6,901 nucleotides of DNA from Elusimicrobiaceae bacterium (GTDB taxonomy: Bacteria; Elusimicrobiota; Elusimicrobia; Elusimicrobiales; Elusimicrobiaceae), in contig JAKSPG010000065.1 in the NCBI GenBank assembly GCA_024405075.1, forward strand, positions 1 to 6,901, written 5' to 3'. Made by a program: the position numbers and the translations under genes. Within the stretch, counting starts at the first letter, position 1. The number at the start of each line of letters is the position of its first letter. The notes beneath the pieces were generated by a model. The model ran no database searches and was not told where the DNA came from. It worked only from the letters and a program-made list of their open reading frames with translations. Below are positions 1 through 5,368 of the stretch, in pieces.

Positions 1-1077
1 TTGTGTAATTTCCGGGAACATGGGAATAGATAACACTTCGCGCGCGGCTTTTTCCGCTTGCGGATAGTCCTCGGTTTTTAGTTTCAAGCGCGCGTATGCC
101 GGTTGTTTATAAAGCGGCACTGGGTAATACACAGCACTGGCGATGTTGTGTGCTTTCAAATAGGCCTGTAACTCGTCACGTTTTTCAGCGCGAATCGTGT
201 ACACATAGTACGATTGTGCCCACCCCGCAGGCGGCGTCGGCGGCAGGACGACCGGCACACCGGATAAACCTTCTTCGTACCACGCTGCGGCTTTACGGCG
301 TTTTTCGGTCCATTCTTCCAAGTGGGGTAATTTCACGCGTAAAATAGCGGCTTGAATTTCGTCCATGCGCAAAGTAGATCCTTCCAAATCGTACTCATAC
401 GCTTTGCCCAGGGCGCGTCCGCTGTGACGCAGGGAACGGCAGCGGTTGGCGATTTCGTCATCGTTGGTGGTAATACAACCCGCATCGCCGCAAGCTCCCA
501 AGTTTTTACTCGGGTAAAAACTAAAACAGCCTGCATCGCCGATGCCGCCGACCATTACCCCGTCGCACATGGCTAAATGGGCCTGGGCGCAGTCTTCAAT
601 TACTTTTAAGCCGTGTTCGTTGGCCAGGTGCATAAGCGCGTTCATATCGGCCGGATAGCCGTACAAGTGCACGGGCAAAATAGCTTTTGTTTTTTTGGTA
701 ATTTTGCGTTCCACATCGGCTACGTCTAAATTGTAGGTGTGCGGGTCAATATCGGCAAATACAAATTTGGCTCCCGTTAAAGATACCGACGAAGTCGTAG
801 CGATAAACGTAAACGGCGTGGTAATTACTTCGTCGCCCGGGCCGATACCGGCGGCTTTGAGTGCAATTTGAATTGCACTCGCGCCCGAGGAGCATGTAAT
901 ACAGTGTTTGACGCCTATTGTTTTGGCAAATTCTTCCTCAAATTGTTCCGTTTGCGGCCCGAGTAACCAATGCATGGAGTTAAGGGCTTCAACGGCGGCC
1001 TCGTTTAGGTGCTTTTTTAAGCTTTCGTGTTGTTCTTTAAGGTTGAACAGCGGGATAGGTTGTAAATCGTTTGTCAT
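1..1077 (-). CDS. DegT/DnrJ/EryC1 (WecE/WbpE-like) PLP-dependent sugar aminotransferase, C-terminus cut by window edge
   Basis: The reverse strand reads open for 359 codons from an ATG at 1077 to the first base of the window, so the last few residues (probably about 15-20) are missing. Family members transfer an amino group from glutamate to a keto-sugar nucleotide in the cytoplasm, making amino sugars for surface polysaccharides. Visible landmarks: an SSG phosphate-binding segment near residues 63-65, GDEVITTPFTF at 81-91, the EDCAQAH block at 161-167 with the cofactor-contacting Asp162, and SFYPSKNLG at 186-194 with the Schiff-base Lys191. A conserved DEIQAAILRVKLPHL segment follows. The phosphate-binding segment reads SSGAS where I expect SSGTD, a mild deviation. 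The start is supported by AAAGGAGA upstream (about 11 nt away). The gene begins 17 nt after the mgtC-like gene, so the two are probably co-transcribed. The exact sugar substrate cannot be read from the sequence. Confidence 0.93.
   Translation of the reverse strand, partial: MTNDLQPIPLFNLKEQHESLKKHLNEAAVEALNSMHWLLGPQTEQFEEEFAKTIGVKHCITCSSGASAIQIALKAAGIGPGDEVITTPFTFIATTSSVSLTGAKFVFADIDPHTYNLDVADVERKITKKTKAILPVHLYGYPADMNALMHLANEHGLKVIEDCAQAHLAMCDGVMVGGIGDAGCFSFYPSKNLGACGDAGCITTNDDEIANRCRSLRHSGRALGKAYEYDLEGSTLRMDEIQAAILRVKLPHLEEWTEKRRKAAAWYEEGLSGVPVVLPPTPPAGWAQSYYVYTIRAEKRDELQAYLKAHNIASAVYYPVPLYKQPAYARLKLKTEDYPQAEKAAREVLSIPMFPEITQ
859..880. repeat. Perfect 10-bp inverted repeat inside the aminotransferase gene
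   Basis: GAGTGCAATT (859-868) is followed, after 2 bases, by its exact reverse complement AATTGCACTC (871-880). It lies in the codons for A-S-A-I-Q-I-A-L just after the phosphate-binding segment. The near-palindromic protein segment (A-I-Q-I-A) explains part of the symmetry. It may be codon coincidence, or a protein-binding or RNA hairpin site; nothing else in the window repeats it. Confidence 0.6.
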
Positions 1078-1094
1078 AAGTTAAAAACTCTCCT

Positions 1095-1724
1095 TTATTT
1101 GTATAGGCTATACACTTCGGGCATGCCTAAAAGCTCTTTGGTAATTTTGCAAAATTCGTGTCCGGTAAAAGTAGCTACAATGCTAACGTAAAAACGGTTT
1201 TCCTGTTTGGTAACTTCTTGTTTTAGAATGGAAATGTGTTGTTTTTCAATAGCGGCAGAAATTTTTTCCACCGTTTCCCACTTCGGCTCGCAGACTAAAA
1301 AAATCGTGTCGTAGTGTTTCAACAATTCCATGAAGTGGATGGTTTTGCGCAGGCATAACTGCAGAATCAAAATGGATCCGGCCGTCAGGGTGGCCAGCAA
1401 AAATTGGCCGTATCCTACTGCCATGCCGATAGCCGCTACCACCCACACCCCTGCGGCAGTTGTTAAGCCGGAGATTTTGTTCCCGTCGCGCAAAATGGAC
1501 CCCGCGCCGATAAAACCTACACCGGTCACTACTTGTGCGGCGATACGGCCCGGGTCCCCGCCGAACAGGCCCATATATTCGGATAAAACGGTAAACAACA
1601 TGGCCCCCAAACAAATCAAGCAGTTGGTGGCATAACCGGCGGGTTTATCGTGATATTGGCGTTCCATGCCTAACACGCCGCCTAATACGAGTGCCAGAAA
1701 AATTTTGATTAAAATATCTTGCAT
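1095..1724 (-). CDS. MgtC/SapB family inner-membrane protein
   Basis: This 209-residue protein has the full MgtC/SapB signature. A hydrophobic N-terminus leads to GMERQYHDKPAG (19-30), where the family has G-ERE---KPAG, and then to the core DPGRIAAQVVTGVGFIGAGS (57-76) followed by ISGLTTAAGVWVVAAIGMA. Four to five membrane segments cover about residues 5-125. The soluble tail (about 138-209) is the size of the ACT-like domain found in many members. Homologues act in magnesium limitation and virulence, in some cases by affecting the F1Fo ATPase; the molecular role here is unknown. I prefer the ATG at 1724 because it gives the normal family N-terminus. A TTG five codons upstream (1739) is also open but has no ribosome binding site and would lie inside a probable -10 box. 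No Shine-Dalgarno is visible for either start. The downstream partner is the aminotransferase, 17 nt away. Confidence 0.9.
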   Translation of the reverse strand: MQDILIKIFLALVLGGVLGMERQYHDKPAGYATNCLICLGAMLFTVLSEYMGLFGGDPGRIAAQVVTGVGFIGAGSILRDGNKISGLTTAAGVWVVAAIGMAVGYGQFLLATLTAGSILILQLCLRKTIHFMELLKHYDTIFLVCEPKWETVEKISAAIEKQHISILKQEVTKQENRFYVSIVATFTGHEFCKITKELLGMPEVYSLYK

Positions 1725-1730
1725 AGTCTT

Positions 1731-1759
1731 ATGATACAATACGCAGCCTAAAAAAGCAA
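1731..1759 (-). promoter_or_regulatory. Candidate sigma-70-type promoter for the mgtC-like gene (leaderless layout)
   Basis: On the minus strand, TTGCTT (1754-1759) and TATCAT (1731-1736, 5 of 6 to TATAAT) are 17 nt apart. Exactly 6 nt separate the -10 box from the ATG at 1724, so the predicted transcript starts at the A of the start codon. This fits the lack of a Shine-Dalgarno. The -35 match is weak (3 of 6). Inference only. Confidence 0.4.
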
Positions 1760-1764
1760 ACCGC

Positions 1765-1778
1765 TTTTACATGTAAAA
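1765..1778. promoter_or_regulatory. Perfect 14-bp palindrome TTTTACATGTAAAA upstream of the mgtC-like promoter
   Basis: The 14 bases equal their own reverse complement. They sit just upstream of the candidate -35 box (centred near -47 from the predicted start) and touch the foot of the terminator hairpin. The half-site TTTTACA recurs in the palindromes at 2481-2514. It could be an operator; alternatively it is simply AT-rich symmetry beside a terminator. Confidence 0.35.
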
Positions 1779-1804
1779 TCCGCCATGCATTTTGCATGGC
1801 GGAT
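1775..1804 (-). terminator. Rho-independent terminator of the beta-barrel gene
   Basis: ATCCGCCATGCA (1778-1789) and TGCATGGCGGAT (1793-1804) form a perfect 12-bp stem with a 3-base loop. Read on the minus strand it lies 16 nt after the barrel gene's stop and is followed by a short T run (complement of 1775-1778, four T). The U-tract is brief but the stem is strong. On the plus strand there is no T run, so it should act only leftward. Confidence 0.75.
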
Positions 1805-1820
1805 GTAATCAAACAAATGA

Positions 1821-2447
1821 TTAGAAACGGCAACCCAACTTGAGCATTACCAACAAGTGATGGAAATGCCGTTTGTGGAACGTATCGCGGACTTCATCGG
1901 GCGCGTCCAGCAAGTAGTAGCGTCCTTCTACGCCGAAGATGAGCGATTCATCCAAATCAAATTCCAACCCGGCGCCGATCATCTGTGCCAAATCGGTGCC
2001 ATCGGTGGTAACGTGAGCGTTTTCTGTTTTTTTGCGGATAAACGTATGTCCTACACCGATACCTGCGGGGATATAAAGGCGGGTAGCGCTGTGCGGGAAA
2101 AGGTCAATGCGAGCCGTTACCAACCCGGTGGCTAAACCCGTGCGGTAGTATGTATTGCTGACTTTTTTCCCATCGCCAAATTGGGTATAGTTTAAGTCTA
2201 TGCCCAGGCCGAAGTAAGGTATCACGCTGCGTGCCAGCCCGATACCGGCCGTCCAACCGGTGTTGCCCAGTTCCACGTTATTGGAACCGACTTTTGCTTT
2301 CCAGTTGTCTTTAGGCAAGACCATGCCGCCGTAAAATTCCACACGGGTGGAGTTTTTACGAAGGCCGTAATCTTGTATTTCATAGTAATCCTGTGCAAAA
2401 ACGGGCAGTGCCGCCAACACAGAACAGAGTAAGAATATTTTTTTCAT
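1821..2447 (-). CDS. Small outer-membrane beta-barrel protein
   Basis: This 208-residue protein starts with a signal peptide (M-K-K then a hydrophobic core) with likely cleavage after Ala18 (V-F-A before Q-D). The mature part alternates polar and hydrophobic residues with many Gly and aromatic residues, as in stretches near 70-95 (GWTAGIGLARS, YFGLGIDLNY) and 165-185 (GAGLEFDLDESLIFGVEGRYY). It ends in Phe, the usual C-terminal residue recognised by the BAM machinery. The length suits an eight-stranded barrel of the OmpA-like or OmpW-like size class. A GTG eight codons upstream is open, but the ribosome binding site AGAGGA fixes the ATG at 2447. The gene follows the kdsC-like gene by 43 nt and ends at the hairpin at 1775-1804. 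It resembles the broken barrel gene at the right end in type, not in visible sequence. Its specific function is unknown. Confidence 0.85.
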   Translation of the reverse strand: MKKIFLLCSVLAALPVFAQDYYEIQDYGLRKNSTRVEFYGGMVLPKDNWKAKVGSNNVELGNTGWTAGIGLARSVIPYFGLGIDLNYTQFGDGKKVSNTYYRTGLATGLVTARIDLFPHSATRLYIPAGIGVGHTFIRKKTENAHVTTDGTDLAQMIGAGLEFDLDESLIFGVEGRYYLLDAPDEVRDTFHKRHFHHLLVMLKLGCRF

Positions 2448-2453
2448 AAGGAT

Positions 2454-2459
2454 TCCTCT
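2454..2459 (-). promoter_or_regulatory. Shine-Dalgarno AGAGGA deciding the start of the beta-barrel gene
   Basis: AGAGGA lies 6 nt upstream of the ATG at 2447 and inside the longer reading frame that begins with GTG at 2471. Its position shows that translation starts at the ATG, which places the signal peptide at the very N-terminus. Confidence 0.85.
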
Positions 2460-2473
2460 TTTAGTTTGCACTT

Positions 2474-2514
2474 GTTATATTGTAAAAATTTTACAGCCCT
2501 TTTACAATATGTAA
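2474..2514. promoter_or_regulatory. Palindrome pair at the kdsC-like / barrel junction
   Basis: TGTAAAAATTTTACA (2481-2495) is a perfect odd palindrome across the stop codon of the kdsC-like gene, and TTACAATATGTAA (2502-2514) is a second one in its last codons. Both use the half-site TTTTACA/TGTAAAA or a shortened form of it. On the minus strand a possible -10, TATAAC (2474-2479), sits right beside them, but no good -35 is seen. They may be operator sites for a second promoter driving the barrel gene. AT-richness makes chance symmetry a real alternative. Confidence 0.35.
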
Positions 2515-3087
2515 TTGTTTTTGCGGGGCTTTAAAAGTTCCGGCTGCATTTTCTTGCACGATGCGTTCCCATTCGCCGCGGGCTTGTAAAATTTTTTCGG
2601 CAATATCACGCACGGCACTATGCCCGCCGTAAAGCGGGGAAGTATATAAAGCGTTAGCTTTTACTTCGCTAACACTGTTGGCCACCGCCAGCGGTAAGCC
2701 CACGCGCGCCAGTACGCCCAGGTCAATCAAATCGTCGCCAATGAAAGCAATTTCTTGCGGTTGAATATTAAAATGCTGTTGTAGATAATCCAATGCATGG
2801 CTTTTTACGGAAGTGTTATAAAACAAAAAATCCATACCTAGAATCTTGGCCCAAAACTCCAACGTCGGGCTGTTGCCACGCGAAATAATACCCGTGCAAA
2901 TCCCGCAATGTGCCAAATACATCAGTCCCATGCCGTCAAGCGATTCAAAGTGTTTAATCTCGTGGGTTTGGCCTTGCACGTCGGTAAAAAAGCTCAACGT
3001 GCCATCGGTCATCACGCCGTCTACATCGGTAAGGAAGACTTTGATTTGTTTGGCTTTCTGCATAAAAAGCGGGGAAAGTGTCTGCAT
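2491..3087 (-). CDS. kdsC: KdsC-like HAD phosphatase (3-deoxy-D-manno-octulosonate-8-phosphate phosphatase family)
   Basis: KdsC removes the phosphate from Kdo-8-phosphate in the cytoplasm, a step in making the Kdo of lipopolysaccharide. HAD motif I is DVDGVMTDG at 21-29 (nucleophile Asp21, acid/base Asp23). Motif II is Ser69 in IISRGNSP, motif III is Lys95 in SVKSHAL, and motif IV is GDDLIDL at 117-123. The GGHSAVRDIAEKIL segment (154-167) is the KdsC-type C-terminal hallmark. At 198 residues it is slightly longer than usual, with an extra tail of about 20. One oddity is that motif II reads S-R-G where relatives usually have (S/T)-G-R. M1 or Met9 could be the start. I keep M1 because it lies just downstream of a perfect TATAAT, with no Shine-Dalgarno for either. 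A related sugar-phosphate phosphatase activity is the main alternative. Confidence 0.85.
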   Translation of the reverse strand: MQTLSPLFMQKAKQIKVFLTDVDGVMTDGTLSFFTDVQGQTHEIKHFESLDGMGLMYLAHCGICTGIISRGNSPTLEFWAKILGMDFLFYNTSVKSHALDYLQQHFNIQPQEIAFIGDDLIDLGVLARVGLPLAVANSVSEVKANALYTSPLYGGHSAVRDIAEKILQARGEWERIVQENAAGTFKAPQKQLHIVKGL

Positions 3088-3094
3088 AATAAAT

Positions 3095-3123
3095 ATTATA
3101 CTTTTATTTGCGCTTCGTTTAAA
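3095..3123 (-). promoter_or_regulatory. Promoter of the kdsC-like gene, near-leaderless
   Basis: On the minus strand, TTTAAA (3118-3123) and a perfect TATAAT (3095-3100) are 17 nt apart. Only 7 nt separate the -10 box from the ATG at 3087, so the predicted start site is one base before the start codon. No Shine-Dalgarno is present. Confidence 0.6.
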
Positions 3124-3134
3124 AATTATATAAT
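3108..3134 (+). promoter_or_regulatory. Promoter of the four-gene serS operon, leaderless layout
   Basis: A perfect TATAAT (3129-3134) is followed by exactly 6 nt and then the ATG at 3141, so transcription should begin at the A of the start codon. The best -35 is poor (TTGCGC at 3108-3113, 15-nt spacing). It overlaps the divergent kdsC-like promoter, so the two probably influence each other. Confidence 0.55.
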
Positions 3135-3140
3135 AAACAT

Positions 3141-3821
3141 ATGAAGAAAACGCCCCTTATACTAGCCCTTCTATGTGCCTGGTTGTGCGGTTGTACCCCC
3201 AAAACAGTGATCAGCCCTACGTACGATTTCGGGCAGGTACAGCGTATTGGCGTTATGTCTTTTGCCAACCCGCAGCCGGGCGCGCAAGGGATAGAAAATT
3301 TATTTGCTAAGTATTTGATTGAGTCCGGCTTTAAGGTAGTGGAACGGGCCCAATTGGAAGATATTTTACAAGAGCATAATATCGCGGTGTCCGGGCATTT
3401 ATTGCCGCAGACCACGCGCGAAATCGGCCGAATTTTAGGAGTGGACGTACTCCTGGTGGGGGAAATAAGTTCCTATACTCCGGAGCGCACGGAACTGACA
3501 CTTACGGCTACCCGCCGCAGCGAAGCGCGCCCGGTCTATGCACAACAAATTATGCGTCGGCCCGACGGTTCTTATGCCGGCCATTTGCAAAAGGTGGGAA
3601 CGGAAGTTTCCCGCTCTACCGAGGTCCACCCTACAGAATATACCATAAACGGACGTATTGCGTTAATTGCCAAAATGGTGGATGTGGAAACGGCCGAAAT
3701 TGTGTGGATTGGCTCGGCCGACGATACTTCTTCCAGCTCGTTAAAAGCGGCCGACACCATTGCCCGCAAGCTGGTAAAAAGTTTTGGCAAGGAACTGGCC
3801 AAACAACAAAAAACAAAATGA
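3141..3821 (+). CDS. CsgG-family lipoprotein
   Basis: The N-terminus is a lipoprotein signal peptide ending in the lipobox L-C-G-C, with Cys18 as the lipidated residue; Thr19 and Pro20 follow, with no Asp at +2, so outer-membrane sorting is likely. The mature region matches the CsgG fold: RIGVMSFANPQ (35-45), a helix with ESGFKVVERAQLEDILQEHN (61-80), then GRILGVDVLLVGEISSY (96-112). GRIALIAKMVDVETAEIVWIG (171-191) is the typical final strand pair. At 226 residues it is shorter than curli CsgG, and no other curli gene is nearby, so a curli secretion role is not supported. LpoB-like or GNA1162-like periplasmic accessory proteins share this fold. The gene has no Shine-Dalgarno and starts right after a -10 box. 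Its stop overlaps the next start (ATGA). Confidence 0.8.
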   Translation: MKKTPLILALLCAWLCGCTPKTVISPTYDFGQVQRIGVMSFANPQPGAQGIENLFAKYLIESGFKVVERAQLEDILQEHNIAVSGHLLPQTTREIGRILGVDVLLVGEISSYTPERTELTLTATRRSEARPVYAQQIMRRPDGSYAGHLQKVGTEVSRSTEVHPTEYTINGRIALIAKMVDVETAEIVWIGSADDTSSSSLKAADTIARKLVKSFGKELAKQQKTK

Positions 3822-4075
3822 GAAATTCTCCCGGTATTTTTGCTCGGCAATCGGCCGAATTTGTTTTGCAAGCCTTTTTCTCGCTGGTAAAGATAGCGGT
3901 TGTTTGTTTTATGCTGGTGGCGGGTGCGCTGGCTGCCGGGCAGAGCGCGGTGGCACCGCTGAGCGTGCGGTTATTAACCGTGTATGGGATAGAATATGCC
4001 GCCCGCGCTTGGAAGCCGTACCGTCATTTTTTTCCGCAGCCGTATGTAGCAGATTTTCAAACCAATAAGAGGTAA
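3818..4075 (+). CDS. Small membrane protein of unknown function
   Basis: This 85-residue protein starts at the ATG of an ATGA overlap with the CsgG-like gene. No Shine-Dalgarno is visible, so its translation is probably coupled to the upstream gene. One clear hydrophobic segment spans about residues 18-40 (small residues, an A-G-A-L-A-A-G run), with a basic N-terminus before it. The tail is rich in aromatic and basic residues (Y, W, R, H, F at 56-73). I do not recognise a family. The reading frame continues upstream to 3704 inside the CsgG-like gene, but that longer form would overlap another gene in a different frame. Its stop TAA is 3 nt from the serS start, and its last codons supply the serS ribosome binding site. 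The tight packing in an operon argues that it is a real gene. Confidence 0.75.
   Translation: MRNSPGIFARQSAEFVLQAFFSLVKIAVVCFMLVAGALAAGQSAVAPLSVRLLTVYGIEYAARAWKPYRHFFPQPYVADFQTNKR
4067..4072 (+). promoter_or_regulatory. Shine-Dalgarno AAGAGG for serS, embedded in the preceding gene
   Basis: AAGAGG overlaps the last codons of the 85-residue protein and ends 6 nt before the serS ATG. This links serS translation to termination of the upstream gene. Confidence 0.8.
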
Positions 4076-4078
4076 GTT

Positions 4079-5368
4079 ATGTTAGACATTAAACAAATCG
4101 TTGCAAATCCCGAAGAATTTAAACGTCGTTTAGCCCTTCGCAAGCCGGAGTTGGCCGGCCAAATTGCCGAGGTTTTAACTAAGTATAACGCGTACAAAGC
4201 TGTTTTGGCGCGGGTAGAAGAGTTGCGTGCCAAACGTAACGAATTGTCCAAAACCATCGGTAAAATCAAAAAAGAACAAGGAGACGAAGCGGCCAAAATT
4301 GCCATGGGTGAAGTAGGCAAAATTAAAGAAGAAATGGCCGCGCGCGAAAACGAGTTGGAACCGCTTAAAAAAGAAGTAACCGATTTGCTTTTGTCTATTC
4401 CTAACATTCCTAACGAAAAAATTCCTGTCGGTGTGAGCGATGCGGACAACCCGGAATATATTGCTTGCTCGTTGCCACTACCGCAGTTTAATTTTAAACC
4501 GCTGGACCACCAGGCCGTTGGTGAAAAATTAGGCATTTTAGATTTTGAAGCCGCCGCCGCGTTGTCCGGCAGCCGCTTTGCGCTTTTTAAAGGCGACGGC
4601 GCGCGCTTAGAGCGTGCGATTATTGCATTTATGTTGGATATGCACGCCCAAAAAGGATATACCGAAATTTTACCGCCCGTGATCGTAAACGAAGAAATTT
4701 TAGTGGGGACCGGGCAACTGCCTAAATTCCGCGAAGATATGTACGAACTGATGGGTGAGCCGAAACAATTTTTAATTTCCACAGCGGAAATTCCGCTTAC
4801 AAACTTAAACCGTATTCGCGTCGTGCCGGAAAGCGAACTGCCCGTTAAACTGACGGCCTATTCGCCGTGTTTTCGCAAAGAATCGGGCACGTACGGTAAA
4901 GATACGCGCGGTTTAATCCGCAACCACCAGTTTGATAAAGTGGAACTGGTGATGCTTTCCAAACCGGAAAATTCCTACCAAATGTTGGAGCAAATGGTGT
5001 CCGATGCACAAGATGTATTAAAAGCGTTGGAAATCCCGTACCACGTGGTGGAACTGTGCAGCGGGGACATCGGTTTCTCGTCGGCAAAAACGTATGATAT
5101 TGAAGTGTGGATGCCCAGCGAAAACCGCTTCCGCGAAATTTCTTCCTGTTCCAACTGTTTGGATTTCCAGGCGCGGCGTATGGGGCTTCGCTACAAGAAC
5201 GCATTGGGCAAACAAGAATACCTGCACACGTTGAATGGCAGCGGGTTAGCGGTGGGCCGCACATTTGCGGCTATTTTGGAAAACTTCCAACAGGCCGACG
5301 GCTCGGTTATTATTCCCAAAGCGTTACGCCCGTACTTTGGTAAAGATAAAATTGAGGCGCAAAAATAA
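4079..5368 (+). CDS. serS: Seryl-tRNA synthetase
   Basis: SerRS charges tRNA-Ser (and tRNA-Sec where present) with serine using ATP, in the cytoplasm. It is a class II synthetase, and the 429-residue length is normal. The N-terminal arm is the long antiparallel coiled coil, about residues 28-105, rich in Lys and Glu, that grips the long variable arm of tRNA-Ser. The catalytic domain shows TAEIPLTNL (235-243), motif 2 with FRKESGTYGKDTRGLIRNHQF (starting at 265), EISSCSNCLDFQARRM (353-368), and motif 3 NGSGLAVGRTFAAILENFQ (386-404), then VIIPKALRPYFG. All look intact. It is the third gene of the operon, 3 nt after the small membrane protein, and its stop codon shares one base with the next ATG. 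Confidence 0.98.
   Translation: MLDIKQIVANPEEFKRRLALRKPELAGQIAEVLTKYNAYKAVLARVEELRAKRNELSKTIGKIKKEQGDEAAKIAMGEVGKIKEEMAARENELEPLKKEVTDLLLSIPNIPNEKIPVGVSDADNPEYIACSLPLPQFNFKPLDHQAVGEKLGILDFEAAAALSGSRFALFKGDGARLERAIIAFMLDMHAQKGYTEILPPVIVNEEILVGTGQLPKFREDMYELMGEPKQFLISTAEIPLTNLNRIRVVPESELPVKLTAYSPCFRKESGTYGKDTRGLIRNHQFDKVELVMLSKPENSYQMLEQMVSDAQDVLKALEIPYHVVELCSGDIGFSSAKTYDIEVWMPSENRFREISSCSNCLDFQARRMGLRYKNALGKQEYLHTLNGSGLAVGRTFAAILENFQQADGSVIIPKALRPYFGKDKIEAQK

Noticed and set aside
1246..1614. Open frames overlapping the mgtC-like gene on both strands (including 1330-1635 plus)
   Set aside because: Compositional shadows of the GC-rich third positions; no start signals and no recognisable protein.
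1725..1739. TTG start for the mgtC-like gene
   Set aside because: It has no Shine-Dalgarno, adds five residues not typical of the family, and lies within the candidate -10 box; the ATG at 1724 is better.
2448..2471. GTG start for the beta-barrel gene
   Set aside because: The AGAGGA Shine-Dalgarno is inside this extension, and the extension would spoil the signal peptide.
3704..3817. Upstream extension of the 85-residue protein to an ATG at 3704
   Set aside because: It would overlap the CsgG-like gene by over 100 bases in another frame. The ATGA junction at 3818 is the natural coupled start.
3141..3821. Curli secretion pore CsgG in the strict sense
   Set aside because: The protein is shorter than curli CsgG and no csgA, csgB, csgE or csgF-like gene is present; only family-level assignment is supported.
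4057..4782. Long open frame of 241 codons on the minus strand
   Set aside because: It lies almost entirely opposite serS, which is beyond doubt. Its Ser/Ala-rich composition is what an antisense shadow of a coding strand gives.
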